Origin: DAHVFK01 sp963755395
GTDB lineage: Bacteria > Pseudomonadota > Gammaproteobacteria > Burkholderiales > SG8-39
Reading direction: 5' to 3'
DNA length: 64,000 nt
Assembly: GCA_963755395.1 (NCBI GenBank)
Contig: CAVWJJ010000004.1
Coordinates: 1 to 64,000 of the forward strand
The notes under the pieces were generated by a model. It made no database searches, was not told where the DNA came from, and saw nothing but the letters and a program-made list of their open reading frames with translations. Below are positions 45,965 through 54,816 of this stretch, piece after piece. Position numbers and translations under genes: made by a program. How positions within the stretch are numbered: position 1 is the stretch's first letter; every line of letters begins with the position of its first letter.

Positions 45965-47974
45965 GTGTTCCGCAAGCTCCTGATCGCCAATCGCGGCGAG
46001 ATCGCTTGCCGCGTGATGCGCAGCGCCGAGCGCCTGGGAATCCGCACCGTGGCGGTGTATTCGGACGCGGACCGCGACGCACTGCACGTCAAGCGCGCGC
46101 ACGAAGCGCGCCGCATCGGACCTGCGCCGGCACGCGAGAGCTACCTGAACGCCGAGGCGGTGATCGCCGCTGCGCGCGAGACCGGGGCCGAGGCCATCCA
46201 CCCCGGCTACGGCTTCCTGTCGGAGAACGAGGCCTTCGCGCGCGCGTGCGCGGCGGCGGGTATCGTGTTCATCGGCCCGACGCCAGAGGCGATCGCGGCG
46301 ATGGGCGACAAGTCCGCGGCCAAGACCCTGATGGAGAAGGCGCGCGTGCCGCTGGTGCCGGGCTACCACGGCGAGAACCAGGACGCGGGCTTCCTGCTCG
46401 GGCGGGCCGAGGCGATCGGCTTTCCGGTGCTGATCAAGGCCTCCGCCGGCGGCGGCGGCAAAGGCATGCGCATCGTGCGTCGCGGCGCAGAGTTCGAGGC
46501 GGCGCTCGCATCCTGCCGCCGGGAGGCGAAGTCCGCCTTCGGCGACGACCGGGTGCTGATCGAGCGCTACCTCGAGCGGCCGCGCCATATCGAATTCCAG
46601 GTGTTCGGCGACGCACATGGCAACTGCGTGCACCTGTTCGAACGCGACTGCTCGGTGCAGCGCCGCCACCAGAAGGTGCTCGAGGAAGCGCCGGCGCCCG
46701 GAATGACCATCGCGCGCAGGCGCGAAATGGGCGAAGCGGCGGTGGCGGCCGCGCGTGCGATCAACTACCAGGGCGCCGGCACGGTCGAATTCATCGCCGA
46801 GCAGGATGGGCGCTTCTACTTCATGGAGATGAACACGCGGCTGCAGGTTGAGCACCCGGTAACCGAGATGGTCACCGGCCTGGACCTGGTCGAATGGCAA
46901 CTGCGGGTCGCCGCGGGCGAACCGCTGCCGCGCGCGCAGGACGAGATCAGAATTCGCGGCCACGCGATCGAAGCACGCCTGTACGCCGAGGATCCGGCGC
47001 GCGACTTCCTGCCCGCAACGGGGCGGCTCGCTCACCTCGCCTTCCCTGCGGCATCAGACTCGGTGCGGATCGACACGGGAGTCGAGAGCGGCGCGATCAT
47101 CACCCCGCACTACGACCCGATGATCGCCAAGCTGATCGTGTGGGGCGAGGACCGCGGCGCGGCGCTCGCGCGGCTGCGCGCCGCGCTGGCCGCGTGCGAG
47201 GTCGTCGGCGTCGCGACCAACGTCGAGTTCCTCGGGCGCCTGGTCACGAGCGGCGCGTTCACGCGCGCGGAGCTCGACACCGGGCTGATCGAGCGCTGCC
47301 GCGACGAAGTGCTGCCGCCGCGGTCGCCGGCCCCGCCCGAGGCGCTCGCCGCCGTCGCATTGGCCGAGCTGCTGCTCGAGCAGGACGGCGCGCGCGAGCG
47401 CGCGCGTGCCTCCGGCGACCCGCATTCGCCCTGGAACGAGATCGACGGCTGGCGCATGAACGAAGACTCGCACCACGATTTCGTCTTCACCGAGGGCGAG
47501 ACGCAGTACCCGGTGACGGTGCGCTTCCTCGCCGCCGGCCAGCGCGCGGTGATCGCCGGTCGCGAGTACGCGCTCGAAGGCGAGCGCCTTGCGGGTGATC
47601 TGCTGCTCGTGCGCCTGGACGGGCACGCGTTCAAGGCGCGCGCGCTGCGCGAGGCGCAGGACTGGCACCTGTTCGGCGACGCCGGCTACCGGCGTTTCGC
47701 GCTGCACGACGAGCTGCACGGGCTCGACGTCGACGCAGGCGGCGGCTCGCTCGCGGCACCGATGCCGGGCAAGATCATCGCGGTGATGGTCGAGCCGGGC
47801 CAGAAGGTCGACAAGGGCGCGCCGCTGGTGATTCTGGAAGCGATGAAGATGGAGCACACGATCGCCGCCCCTGCCGACGGCGTGGTCAAGGAAGTCCATT
47901 ACGCGCCGGGCGAGCAGGTGCTCGAGGGCGCCGAGCTGATCGCCTTCGAAGCGCTAGAATCGGACGCGAGGTGA
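45965..47974 (+). CDS. liuD: 3-Methylcrotonyl-CoA carboxylase, biotin-containing (alpha) subunit
   Basis: Carboxylates its own biotin with ATP and bicarbonate. About 669 residues: biotin-carboxylase part (FRKLLIANRGEIACRV, HPGYGFLSENEAFA, KASAGGGGKGMRIVR as ATP-grasp loop, MEMNTRLQVEHPVTEMVTG), a linker, and a C-terminal biotinyl domain with the target Lys in LEAMKMEHTI. GTG at 45965 gives VFRKLLIANRGE, the family start; an upstream reading overlaps liuC. The motifs and place in the operon identify it as the partner of liuB. Confidence 0.94.
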   Translation: MFRKLLIANRGEIACRVMRSAERLGIRTVAVYSDADRDALHVKRAHEARRIGPAPARESYLNAEAVIAAARETGAEAIHPGYGFLSENEAFARACAAAGIVFIGPTPEAIAAMGDKSAAKTLMEKARVPLVPGYHGENQDAGFLLGRAEAIGFPVLIKASAGGGGKGMRIVRRGAEFEAALASCRREAKSAFGDDRVLIERYLERPRHIEFQVFGDAHGNCVHLFERDCSVQRRHQKVLEEAPAPGMTIARRREMGEAAVAAARAINYQGAGTVEFIAEQDGRFYFMEMNTRLQVEHPVTEMVTGLDLVEWQLRVAAGEPLPRAQDEIRIRGHAIEARLYAEDPARDFLPATGRLAHLAFPAASDSVRIDTGVESGAIITPHYDPMIAKLIVWGEDRGAALARLRAALAACEVVGVATNVEFLGRLVTSGAFTRAELDTGLIERCRDEVLPPRSPAPPEALAAVALAELLLEQDGARERARASGDPHSPWNEIDGWRMNEDSHHDFVFTEGETQYPVTVRFLAAGQRAVIAGREYALEGERLAGDLLLVRLDGHAFKARALREAQDWHLFGDAGYRRFALHDELHGLDVDAGGGSLAAPMPGKIIAVMVEPGQKVDKGAPLVILEAMKMEHTIAAPADGVVKEVHYAPGEQVLEGAELIAFEALESDAR

Positions 47975-47978
47975 CGAC

Positions 47979-48902
47979 ATGAAACTGCCGCAGCGCGTCA
48001 GAATCGTCGAGGTCGGTCCGCGCGACGGCCTGCAGAACGAGAAGGGCGAGGTGCCGACCCGGATCAAGCTCGAGCTGATCGAGCGGCTCGCCGACGCGGG
48101 CCTGCCCGCGGTCGAAGCGACCGCGTTCGTTTCGCCCAAGTGGATCCCGCAGATGGCGGATCACACCGAGGTGCTGGAGCGCATCCGCAGGAAGCCCGGC
48201 GTGTCGTACCCGGTGCTGACGCCGAACCTGAAGGGCTTCGAGGCCGCGCGCGCCGCAGGCGCCACCGAGGTGGCGATTTTCGGCGCCGCCTCGGAAGCGT
48301 TCTCGCACAAGAACATCAATTGCTCGATCGCCGAGAGCCTGGAGCGCTTTCGCCCCGTTGCCGCGGCGGCGCGGGCCGCGAACATCAGGCTGCGCGGCTA
48401 CATCTCCTGCGCTCTCGGCTGCCCCTACGAAGGTGAAGTCGCGCCGGCAAAGGTGGCCGAAGTCGCGGCCGCGCTGGCCGAGATGGGCTGTTACGAGGTG
48501 TCGCTCGGCGACACCATCGGCGTGGGCACCCCGGGGCGAACCCAGGCGATGATCGAAGCGGTGGCGAAACGCGTGCCTGTCGAGCGGCTGGCGGGCCACT
48601 ACCACGACACCTACGGCCAGGCCCTGGCCAACATTTACGCTTCGCTGGAAACGGGTGTCGCGACTTTCGACGCTTCGGTCGCGGGCCTCGGCGGCTGCCC
48701 CTACGCCGCCGGCGCCTCGGGCAACGTCGCCACCGAGGACGTGGTTTACATGCTGCGGGGCCTGGGCATCGAGACCGGCGTCGATCTCGAGCGTCTGGTG
48801 GAGATCGGCCGCTGGATCAGTAGCGTGCTCGGGCGCGAGCCGGGCTCGAAGGCCGGCAGGGCGCTCGCGGCCAAGAAGTTCGCGACGGTGCGCGCGGCAT
48901 GA
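47979..48902 (+). CDS. liuE: Hydroxymethylglutaryl-CoA lyase
   Basis: Splits HMG-CoA into acetoacetate and acetyl-CoA, the last step of the leucine pathway. TIM-barrel protein of 307 residues: RIVEVGPRDGLQNEKG (catalytic Arg-Asp), FVSPKWIPQMAD, YISCALGCPYEGEV, GHYHDTYGQALANIYASLE with the metal-binding His pair, and the signature AGLGGCPYAAGASGNVATEDVVYML with the catalytic Cys. It follows liuD by 4 bases; its end overlaps the DUF1289 gene (ATGA). Confidence 0.95.
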   Translation: MKLPQRVRIVEVGPRDGLQNEKGEVPTRIKLELIERLADAGLPAVEATAFVSPKWIPQMADHTEVLERIRRKPGVSYPVLTPNLKGFEAARAAGATEVAIFGAASEAFSHKNINCSIAESLERFRPVAAAARAANIRLRGYISCALGCPYEGEVAPAKVAEVAAALAEMGCYEVSLGDTIGVGTPGRTQAMIEAVAKRVPVERLAGHYHDTYGQALANIYASLETGVATFDASVAGLGGCPYAAGASGNVATEDVVYMLRGLGIETGVDLERLVEIGRWISSVLGREPGSKAGRALAAKKFATVRAA

Positions 48903-49096
48903 TCGAATCGCCCTGCGTCAACGTCTGCCACATGAGCCCGCGGCTCGGCGTGTGCACCGGCTGCTGCCGCACCCTGGACGAAATCGCGCGCTGGAGCGAG
49001 CTGGACGATGCCGGGCGTGCGCGAGTGATGGCCGCGCTACCGCAGCGGCGGCAGCGCCTCGGCCTTGCCGAGGCGGCCCCGGCGCGCTCGCCCTGA
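48899..49096 (+). CDS. DUF1289 protein
   Basis: 65-residue protein with the family's four-cysteine pattern: SPCVNVCHMSPRLGVCTGCCRTLDEIARW, likely a metal-binding knuckle. The function of DUF1289 is unknown; members often follow unrelated metabolic genes. It overlaps the end of liuE and is the last gene of the operon; pal follows on the other strand after 15 bases. Confidence 0.88.
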   Translation: MIESPCVNVCHMSPRLGVCTGCCRTLDEIARWSELDDAGRARVMAALPQRRQRLGLAEAAPARSP

Positions 49097-49111
49097 GCGC
49101 TGAGCTAAGAC

Positions 49112-49645
49112 TTATTCGTGGGTGTAGATGATGTCGTCGCGGCGGTTCTGCGACCACGCGGCTTCGTTATGCCCCATCGCGCGCGGCTTTTCCTCGCCCC
49201 AGCTGACGGTCTCGATGCGCGTGTCGGATACGCCGAGAAGCACCATCGCCTTGCGCAGGCTGTCGGCGCGGCGCTGGCCCAGCGCGAGGTTGTACTCGCG
49301 GCTGCCGCGCTCGTCGCAGTTGCCTTCGATGCGGATCGTGGCCGACGCATGGCTGGTCATGTAGCCGGAATGCGCCTCGACCAGCGGATTGAACTCGGGC
49401 TTGATATTCGACTTGTTGAAGTCGAAATAGATGCTGCGCTTCGCGAGGATGCTGTTGGGATCGTGCAGCGGGTTCATTGCCATCGACGGCTGCTCAGCCG
49501 CCTGCGCCTGAGGGGCAGGCGCCGCGGCGGGCGTCGAGGCCTGAGGCGCCGGCTGTGGTGCTTCCGCGGCTTGCTGGCTGGCGCAGGCGCCGAGCAGCAG
49601 CGCGAACGAGGAAGCGATCAGGATTGCGGGCGTTTTCATTCTCAT
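49112..49645 (-). CDS. pal: Peptidoglycan-associated lipoprotein Pal (OmpA family)
   Basis: Outer-membrane lipoprotein tying the outer membrane to peptidoglycan, normally with Tol. A signal with lipobox LLGAC, an Ala/Pro/Gln-rich linker (residues 20-55), then the OmpA-like domain: SIYFDFNKSNIKPEFNPLVEAHSGYM, IRIEGNCDERGSREYNLALGQRRADSLRKAM and VSWGEEKPRAMGHNEAAWSQNRRDDIIY. 177 residues. GGAAAG precedes the ATG. No tolB or other tol gene lies beside it, so it is detached from the usual tol-pal cluster, or is a second copy. Confidence 0.92.
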   Translation of the reverse strand: MRMKTPAILIASSFALLLGACASQQAAEAPQPAPQASTPAAAPAPQAQAAEQPSMAMNPLHDPNSILAKRSIYFDFNKSNIKPEFNPLVEAHSGYMTSHASATIRIEGNCDERGSREYNLALGQRRADSLRKAMVLLGVSDTRIETVSWGEEKPRAMGHNEAAWSQNRRDDIIYTHE

Positions 49646-49761
49646 GGTCTATCTTTCCTTTGTGACAGCATCATGTCGCCGATGCGGAGCGGGTTTCGTC
49701 GTCGCGAAGAGGCACGCGTTAAACGTTCGCCCTGCGTAACGGTTGACGTGACAGGCTGGAG

Positions 49762-50562
49762 TCAGATGTCTCCGAAGTCGCCGTGCCTGCCCCTCCCCGA
49801 CGCGAAGCGGTTCGCTCCTGCAGTGCCTTCCGCAACAAACGCCAGGATAGCGTTGTACCACTCCCTGCGCATCGCGTCACGTAGTTCGAGTCCTTCCTGC
49901 ATACGCGCCGAGCGCCGGTCCGCCCGCATGCAGGCTTGCGGAAAGCGTGCAATTTCGCACGCCAGCGCCTCAGCCACCCCCCGCGCTGCCCCGTCCGGAA
50001 CCACCCGGTCGCAGGCCCCGATGCGGTACGCCTCCTCGGCCGGCAGTTTGCGGCCGGTGAGGATGAGCTCCATCGCCCGCCCGGCTCCGACCAGGCGCGG
50101 CAGGCGAACCGTACCGCCATCGATCAGCGGCACGCCCCAGCGGCGGCAGTACACCCCGAAGTATGCCGATTCCTCCATCACTCGCAGGTCGCACCAAAGT
50201 GCAAGCTCGAAGCCGCCGGCGACGGCGGGTCCCGCGATCGCGGCGATCACCGGCTTGTCGAGCTCGAGCCGGGTGGGCCCCATCGGGCCGCGCGGCGGGG
50301 GGCGGTCGTCGAGCGGGTAGGCGATTGCCTGCATCGGGTGCGGATCGTCGACGAGCGCCGCCGCAGCCTTGAGGTCGAACCCGGCGCAGAACGAACCGCC
50401 TTCACCCCACAGCACGGCGACCGCGGCTTGCGGATCGCGGTTGAAGTCGTTGAACGCGTCTGCCAGCGCCTCGGCAGTTTTGGGATCCACGGCATTGCGC
50501 GCCTCGGCGCGTGATTGGATTACCGTCCATACCGCGCCATTCCTTTCTACCCGAACGCTCAT
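49762..50562 (-). CDS. Enoyl-CoA hydratase/isomerase family protein
   Basis: Crotonase-fold protein of about 266 residues. AVLWGEGGSFCAGFDLKAAAAL is the oxyanion-hole loop, and VIAAIAGPAVAGGFELALWCDLRVMEESAYFGVYCRRWGVPLIDGGTVRLPRLVGAGRAMELILTGRKLPAEEAYRIGACDRVVP covers the active site and the trimer region. The Glu positions of true hydratases are not both obvious, so the reaction is open. ATG at 50562 (MSVRVERNG) is preferred. It diverges from the thioredoxin-fold gene over about 30 bases. Confidence 0.85.
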   Translation of the reverse strand: MSVRVERNGAVWTVIQSRAEARNAVDPKTAEALADAFNDFNRDPQAAVAVLWGEGGSFCAGFDLKAAAALVDDPHPMQAIAYPLDDRPPPRGPMGPTRLELDKPVIAAIAGPAVAGGFELALWCDLRVMEESAYFGVYCRRWGVPLIDGGTVRLPRLVGAGRAMELILTGRKLPAEEAYRIGACDRVVPDGAARGVAEALACEIARFPQACMRADRRSARMQEGLELRDAMRREWYNAILAFVAEGTAGANRFASGRGRHGDFGDI

Positions 50563-50592
50563 GCCATCCTCCGCGCCAGTGCGAAGCACCCG

Positions 50593-51231
50593 ATGTTACA
50601 TTCGGTCATGCGCCCCGTGACGTGGTACTTCGACTTCGTTTCGCCCTTCTCTTACCTGTGCCTCGCGCGCCTGGGCGAGCTGCCCGAGGTCGAGCTCGTC
50701 TACCGACCTGTGCTCTTCGCCGGCTTGCTGCAGCACTTCGGCCAGAAGGGACCGGCGGAGATCGGCCCCAAGCGGCGCTGGACCTACCGCTGGTGCCAGT
50801 GGTCCGCCGAGCGGCTCGGCCTGCCGTTCCGCTTTCCGGCCACGCATCCTTTCAATCCGCTCCATCACCTGCGGCTGGCGCTTGCGGCACGCTGCGAGCC
50901 GGCAGCCGTCAAGCGGATCTTCGAGGCGCTGTGGACCACGGGCGAGGAGCCGACAGACGCGGCCGCGTTCGCGCACCTGGCGCACGAGCTCGGCGTGGAG
51001 CAACCCGCGCTCGCCGCGCCCGAGGTCAAGAGCGCGCTGCGCGAGAACACCGAGCGGGCCGCGGCCGCAGGCGTGTTCGGCGTGCCTAGCTTCGAAGCCG
51101 GCGGCGAAATCTTCTGGGGCGTGGATTCGATCGACTTCCTGAAGGCCTTCCTCGTCGACGCGTCGGTGGTGCAAAACGCGCAGATGAGACGGTTGGATTC
51201 GCTGCCGGTCGGCGCCAGCCGGCGCGGCTAG
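50593..51231 (+). CDS. 2-Hydroxychromene-2-carboxylate isomerase/DsbA-family protein
   Basis: Thioredoxin-fold protein of the kappa-GST-like HCCA isomerase family, about 212 residues. WYFDFVSPFSYLCLARL carries the Ser in place of the Cys pair of DsbA, so it is an isomerase type, not an oxidoreductase. YRPVLFAGLLQHFGQKGPAEIGPKRRW, HPFNPLHHLRLALA and GVFGVPSFEAGGEIFWGVDSIDFL complete the pattern. Start ATG at 50593 or 50608. Its end overlaps the convergent CoA-ligase gene by 4 bases. It suggests an aromatic substrate, or use of glutathione, in this neighbourhood. Confidence 0.85.
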   Translation: MLHSVMRPVTWYFDFVSPFSYLCLARLGELPEVELVYRPVLFAGLLQHFGQKGPAEIGPKRRWTYRWCQWSAERLGLPFRFPATHPFNPLHHLRLALAARCEPAAVKRIFEALWTTGEEPTDAAAFAHLAHELGVEQPALAAPEVKSALRENTERAAAAGVFGVPSFEAGGEIFWGVDSIDFLKAFLVDASVVQNAQMRRLDSLPVGASRRG

Positions 51232-52475
51232 CCGTACTTGCGCAGGTCGTCGATCACCTTGCCGTCGTTCGGCAGGCTGCCCGGCGCGAGGAACTCGATC
51301 TCGCCGCGCAGCTTGGTGACGTCGCGGATCGTGGCGACGATCGCCTCGGCGAGCCCGGCCGGTCGCTCCTTCGACTCGCATCTGAGCGTCATCCGGTCCT
51401 TGCCGACCTCGCCTTCGACCACCAGTCGCGCGCGCAGCACTTCCGGGTGACGGCGCAGGATCTCGTTTACCTGCTTGGCGGTGACGAACAGCGCGCGCAC
51501 CTTGGTGCTCTGGTCGGCGCGGCCCATCCAGCCCTTGATCCGGGTGTTGGTTCGACCGCAGGCGCTGGCTCCCGGCAGGACGGCCGACAAATCGCCGGTG
51601 CCGAACCGCACCAGCGGGTAGTCCCGGTTGAAGGTGGTGATCACGATCTCGCCCACCTCGCCCTCGGGCACGGGATCGCCGGTACCGGGGCGCACGATCT
51701 CAAGGATCAGCCCTTCGTCCAGCACCATGCCTTCGATTAGCGTGCCGTCGGGAAGCGCGGTTTCGTAGGCAAGGTGGCCGAGGTCTGCAGTGGCATAGAG
51801 CTGCATCACCTGGATGCCGTGCTCGCCCATCGATTTCCTGAGCGCAGGTGGCAGGTACTCGGCACCGACCACGGCCTTCCTGAGTGCCGAGATGTCGAGC
51901 TTGAGCTCGTCCGCCTTGTCCGCGATCAGCTTGAGGAACGAAGGCGTGCCGACGAACGCGTTGATCCCGAGGTCGCGTATCGCCGCCACCTGCATCTCGG
52001 TCTGCCCGACGCCCGTCGGCACGACCGTGCAGCCGAGCGCGAGCGCGCCCGACTCGAGCATCGAGCCGGCCGGCGTGAAGTGATAGGCGAAGGTGTTCAT
52101 CACCAGGTCGCCGGCGCGGAAGCCGCCCGCGTACAGTCCACGCGCGGTGCGCCACCAGTCCTTGCCCAGGCCTTCGGGCTCGTAGATCGTGCCCGGCGAA
52201 ACGAACAGCTTGGCGAGCCTTGCGCGCGGGGTCGCGTTCAATCCGCCCAGCGGCGGGATCGTCTTTTGCAGCTCGCCGAGGTCGGACTTGCGCGTCACCG
52301 GCAGGCGGGCGAGCGCCGCGCGCGAGCTCACTGCAGCGGGGTCGACTCCGGCGAGGATGCGGCCGAAACCGGGCGCATTGTTCTTCGCGTGTGCAATCTG
52401 ACCTGGCAGCGCCGCCATCAGCGCCGCTTCGCGTTGCTCCGGGGACCGGGTTTCGAGGCCGTCGTAGTATTCCAT
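51228..52475 (-). CDS. Phenylacetate-CoA ligase-like AMP-binding protein (PaaK family)
   Basis: Adenylating CoA ligase of about 415 residues. MEYYDGLETRSPEQREAAL is the PaaK-type N-terminus; then FVSPGTIYEPEG replaces the usual Ser/Thr-Gly-Thr-Thr-Gly loop, followed by MNTFAYHFTPAGSMLESGALALGCTVVPTG, QLYATADLGHLAYET, GEIVITTFNRDYPLVRFGTGDLSA and RIKGWMGRADQSTKVRALFVTAKQV. The altered phosphate loop means activity on phenylacetate cannot be assumed. ATG at 52475 overlaps the livF stop, so it belongs to the transport operon. Confidence 0.85.
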   Translation of the reverse strand: MEYYDGLETRSPEQREAALMAALPGQIAHAKNNAPGFGRILAGVDPAAVSSRAALARLPVTRKSDLGELQKTIPPLGGLNATPRARLAKLFVSPGTIYEPEGLGKDWWRTARGLYAGGFRAGDLVMNTFAYHFTPAGSMLESGALALGCTVVPTGVGQTEMQVAAIRDLGINAFVGTPSFLKLIADKADELKLDISALRKAVVGAEYLPPALRKSMGEHGIQVMQLYATADLGHLAYETALPDGTLIEGMVLDEGLILEIVRPGTGDPVPEGEVGEIVITTFNRDYPLVRFGTGDLSAVLPGASACGRTNTRIKGWMGRADQSTKVRALFVTAKQVNEILRRHPEVLRARLVVEGEVGKDRMTLRCESKERPAGLAEAIVATIRDVTKLRGEIEFLAPGSLPNDGKVIDDLRKYG

Positions 52476-53323
52476 CACAGCCAGCGCTTGCGCCGGCGGT
52501 ACGACTTGACGTCGCGGAAGCTCTTGCGCTCGCCCGACGAGAAGCCGAGGTAGAACTCCTTCACATCCTCGTTCTCCGCCAGCGATTTGCCTTCGCCGTT
52601 CATTACCACGCGGCCGTTCTCGAGGATGTAGCCGTAATCCGCGTACTTGAGCGCGATGTTGGTGTTCTGCTCCGCGAGCAGCAAGCTCACTCCCTCCTTG
52701 CGGTTGAGATCTCTGACGATCTCGAAGATCTCCCCGACCAGCTGCGGCGCGAGCCCCATCGAGGGCTCGTCGAGCAGGATCATCTTCGGCTTCGCCATCA
52801 AGGCACGCCCGATCGCGGTCATCTGCTGCTCGCCGCCCGAGGTGTAGCCAGCGAGCCCGTTGCGCCGCTCCTTAAGCCGGGGAAAATAGGAATAGACCAG
52901 CTCCATGTCGCGCGCGATTGCCGCTCTGCCGTCGCGCCGCGTGAAGGCGCCCGTGAGCAGATTCTCCTCCACCGTCAGATGGCCGAAGCAATGACGCCCT
53001 TCCATGACCTGCACGCAGCCGCGGCGCACCAGCTCGTTCGGCGAAAGCGCCTGCACCTCGGCGCCGTCGAAGACGATCGAGCCCTTTGTCACCTCGCCCC
53101 GCTCGGACTGCAGCAGATTCGAGATCGCCTTCAGCGTCGTCGTCTTGCCCGCGCCGTTGCCGCCGAGCAGCGCGACGATCTTGCCCCGCCGCACGTCGAG
53201 CGATACGCCCCTCAACACGAGGATGACGTGATCGTAGACGACTTCGATATTGTTGAGCGCGAGGATCTTCTCGCTTGCGGGGGCGCGAGATGCCGGCGTC
53301 CCAGTCTGCGCTGCGGTGCCCAT
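52475..53323 (-). CDS. livF: Branched-chain-type ABC transporter ATPase, LivF
   Basis: One of two ATPases of a liv-type importer. 282 residues: LGGNGAGKTTTLKAISNLL (Walker A), QVMEGRHCFGHLTVEENLLTGAF, YTSGGEQQMTAIGRALMAKPKMILLDEPSMGLAP (signature and Walker B) and LLLAEQN. The 20-residue N-terminal extension and the basic C-terminus (SGERKSFRDVKSYRRRKRW) are longer than in E. coli LivF. It follows the binding-protein gene after 76 bases; that gap holds G/C-rich inverted repeats that could form a stem-loop, as is usual after abundant binding proteins. Confidence 0.92.
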   Translation of the reverse strand: MGTAAQTGTPASRAPASEKILALNNIEVVYDHVILVLRGVSLDVRRGKIVALLGGNGAGKTTTLKAISNLLQSERGEVTKGSIVFDGAEVQALSPNELVRRGCVQVMEGRHCFGHLTVEENLLTGAFTRRDGRAAIARDMELVYSYFPRLKERRNGLAGYTSGGEQQMTAIGRALMAKPKMILLDEPSMGLAPQLVGEIFEIVRDLNRKEGVSLLLAEQNTNIALKYADYGYILENGRVVMNGEGKSLAENEDVKEFYLGFSSGERKSFRDVKSYRRRKRWL

Positions 53324-53399
53324 CGCATACTCCGAGGCTCCGCCTCCCCCGCCCGGGGCTAGTCGCCACGGCGAGGGAGGAGGGTCGCTCAGTCTTAGT

Positions 53400-54734
53400 T
53401 CAAGACGACTTGTCGCAAGCCTCGGTGCGCTTCGGCCAGGGCTGGTTCTTGGTCACGTAGTCCTTTGCGGCCTCATCCAGAAGCGGCATCACCTTGTCCT
53501 TCACCGGCGTGATCCAGTCCGAGACCTTGACCCACTTCGTGCCGCTCCACTGCTGCACATAAACCGAACCGTGGCCGTTGTGGTCCTGGCAGGTTACGTC
53601 GATCGGCGGCCCGAATCCGGCCAGACCGATCTGCTTCCAGCGCTTTTCCGAGATCGTCAGGGTTTCCAGCCCGCGCCGCATGTCCGCGCCGTTGATCATC
53701 TTCTTGTGAGTGATCCGTTGCGCGTTGCGGATGGCCTCGGCGATGACCACGGCGTTCATGACGCCGCGGTTGTAGAAGTTCTCGCCGACCATGTCCTTGG
53801 GCGTCTGGCTGTTGCCCTTGGCGATGACGTACTTCTCGATGTCCTTGATCGCCTTGTAGTTGGCGCCGACCGCGTTGAAGTTCATCGCCAGATAGCCCTT
53901 CGCTCCCGCGCCCGCGGGCCTGGCGTCGTCTTCGCTGCCGGACCACCATACGCCGATGAAATGATCCATCGGGTAGCCGGTCTTGGCCGCTTCCTGCACC
54001 GCGGTCGGGTTCATTGCGCCCCAGCCCCACATGATCATCCAGTCGGGACGGTCACGGCGCACGGCGAGCCACAGTCCGGATTGGGTTTGCATCTGGGAAG
54101 GAGGCACCGGATACATCTTGACGTTGAAGCCGTAGTCCTTGGCGAAGTCATTGAGCAGCGGGATCGGCTCGCGTCCGTAGCCGCCGTCGAAATAGATGAA
54201 GCCGATCGTCTTGCCCTTGAGCTTGTCGAATCCGCCTCCCTCCTTCTGGGCGATGTACTTCAGCGCGATCGACATTCCGTCCCAGTAGGTGTCTGGCGGA
54301 TTGAAGATCCACGGGAAGTCCTGCCCGACTGCGGAGGCAGACAGACCGTACGCCATCGACAGGATCGGAATGCCGTCGACCGAGGCCTTCGGGATCAGCG
54401 CGAGCGTGATGCCGGTCGAATACGGATTGATGACCAGCGGATTCTTGTTCTTGAACGAGTCGTAGCATTCAACGCCTTTCTCGTTCTTGTACTGAGTTTC
54501 GCATTCCTGCACGTCGATCTTCACGCCGCCGATGCCGCCGTCGCGCGCGTTGAGCATGTTCAGATAGTCGTGCATGCCGTTTGCGATCGGGATGCCGGAA
54601 TTGGCGAACGGACCCGTGCGATAAGTGAACAGCGGCACCAGCAGCGAATCACTGGCGAGGGCCTCCGAAGTCGGGACGGATGCCCCGATCACTCCTGCGA
54701 CCGCCGCGCCGAGTACCAGATATTTAAGGCGCAT
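53400..54734 (-). CDS. Periplasmic substrate-binding protein of the liv-type transporter
   Basis: 444 residues with a signal peptide (LVLGAAVAGVIGASVPTSEALA) and the type I periplasmic binding fold: FTYRTGPFANSGIPIANGMHDYLNMLNARDGGIGG, VQECETQYKNEKGVECYDSF, GFIYFDGGYGREPIPLLNDFAKDYG and GWGAMNPTAVQEAAKTGYP. It is longer than LivK (about 370), in the size class seen for carboxylic-acid or aromatic binders. A strong ribosome site (GAGGAGGAAGG) precedes the ATG. The ligand is unknown; the flanking CoA ligases suggest an organic acid. Confidence 0.87.
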   Translation of the reverse strand: MRLKYLVLGAAVAGVIGASVPTSEALASDSLLVPLFTYRTGPFANSGIPIANGMHDYLNMLNARDGGIGGVKIDVQECETQYKNEKGVECYDSFKNKNPLVINPYSTGITLALIPKASVDGIPILSMAYGLSASAVGQDFPWIFNPPDTYWDGMSIALKYIAQKEGGGFDKLKGKTIGFIYFDGGYGREPIPLLNDFAKDYGFNVKMYPVPPSQMQTQSGLWLAVRRDRPDWMIMWGWGAMNPTAVQEAAKTGYPMDHFIGVWWSGSEDDARPAGAGAKGYLAMNFNAVGANYKAIKDIEKYVIAKGNSQTPKDMVGENFYNRGVMNAVVIAEAIRNAQRITHKKMINGADMRRGLETLTISEKRWKQIGLAGFGPPIDVTCQDHNGHGSVYVQQWSGTKWVKVSDWITPVKDKVMPLLDEAAKDYVTKNQPWPKRTEACDKSS

Positions 54735-54816
54735 TTTCCTTCCTCCTCTCGATGGCGGCCGACGCGACCGGCGCCGGCCTTATCTTGATGTCCCGCGACG
54801 AGTGTACGCTTCTGCC

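Noticed and set aside
53324..53399. G/C-rich inverted repeats between the binding-protein gene and livF, as a terminator.
   Set aside because: There is no T run and livF must be expressed with the operon; at most an mRNA-stabilising stem. Mentioned under livF only.
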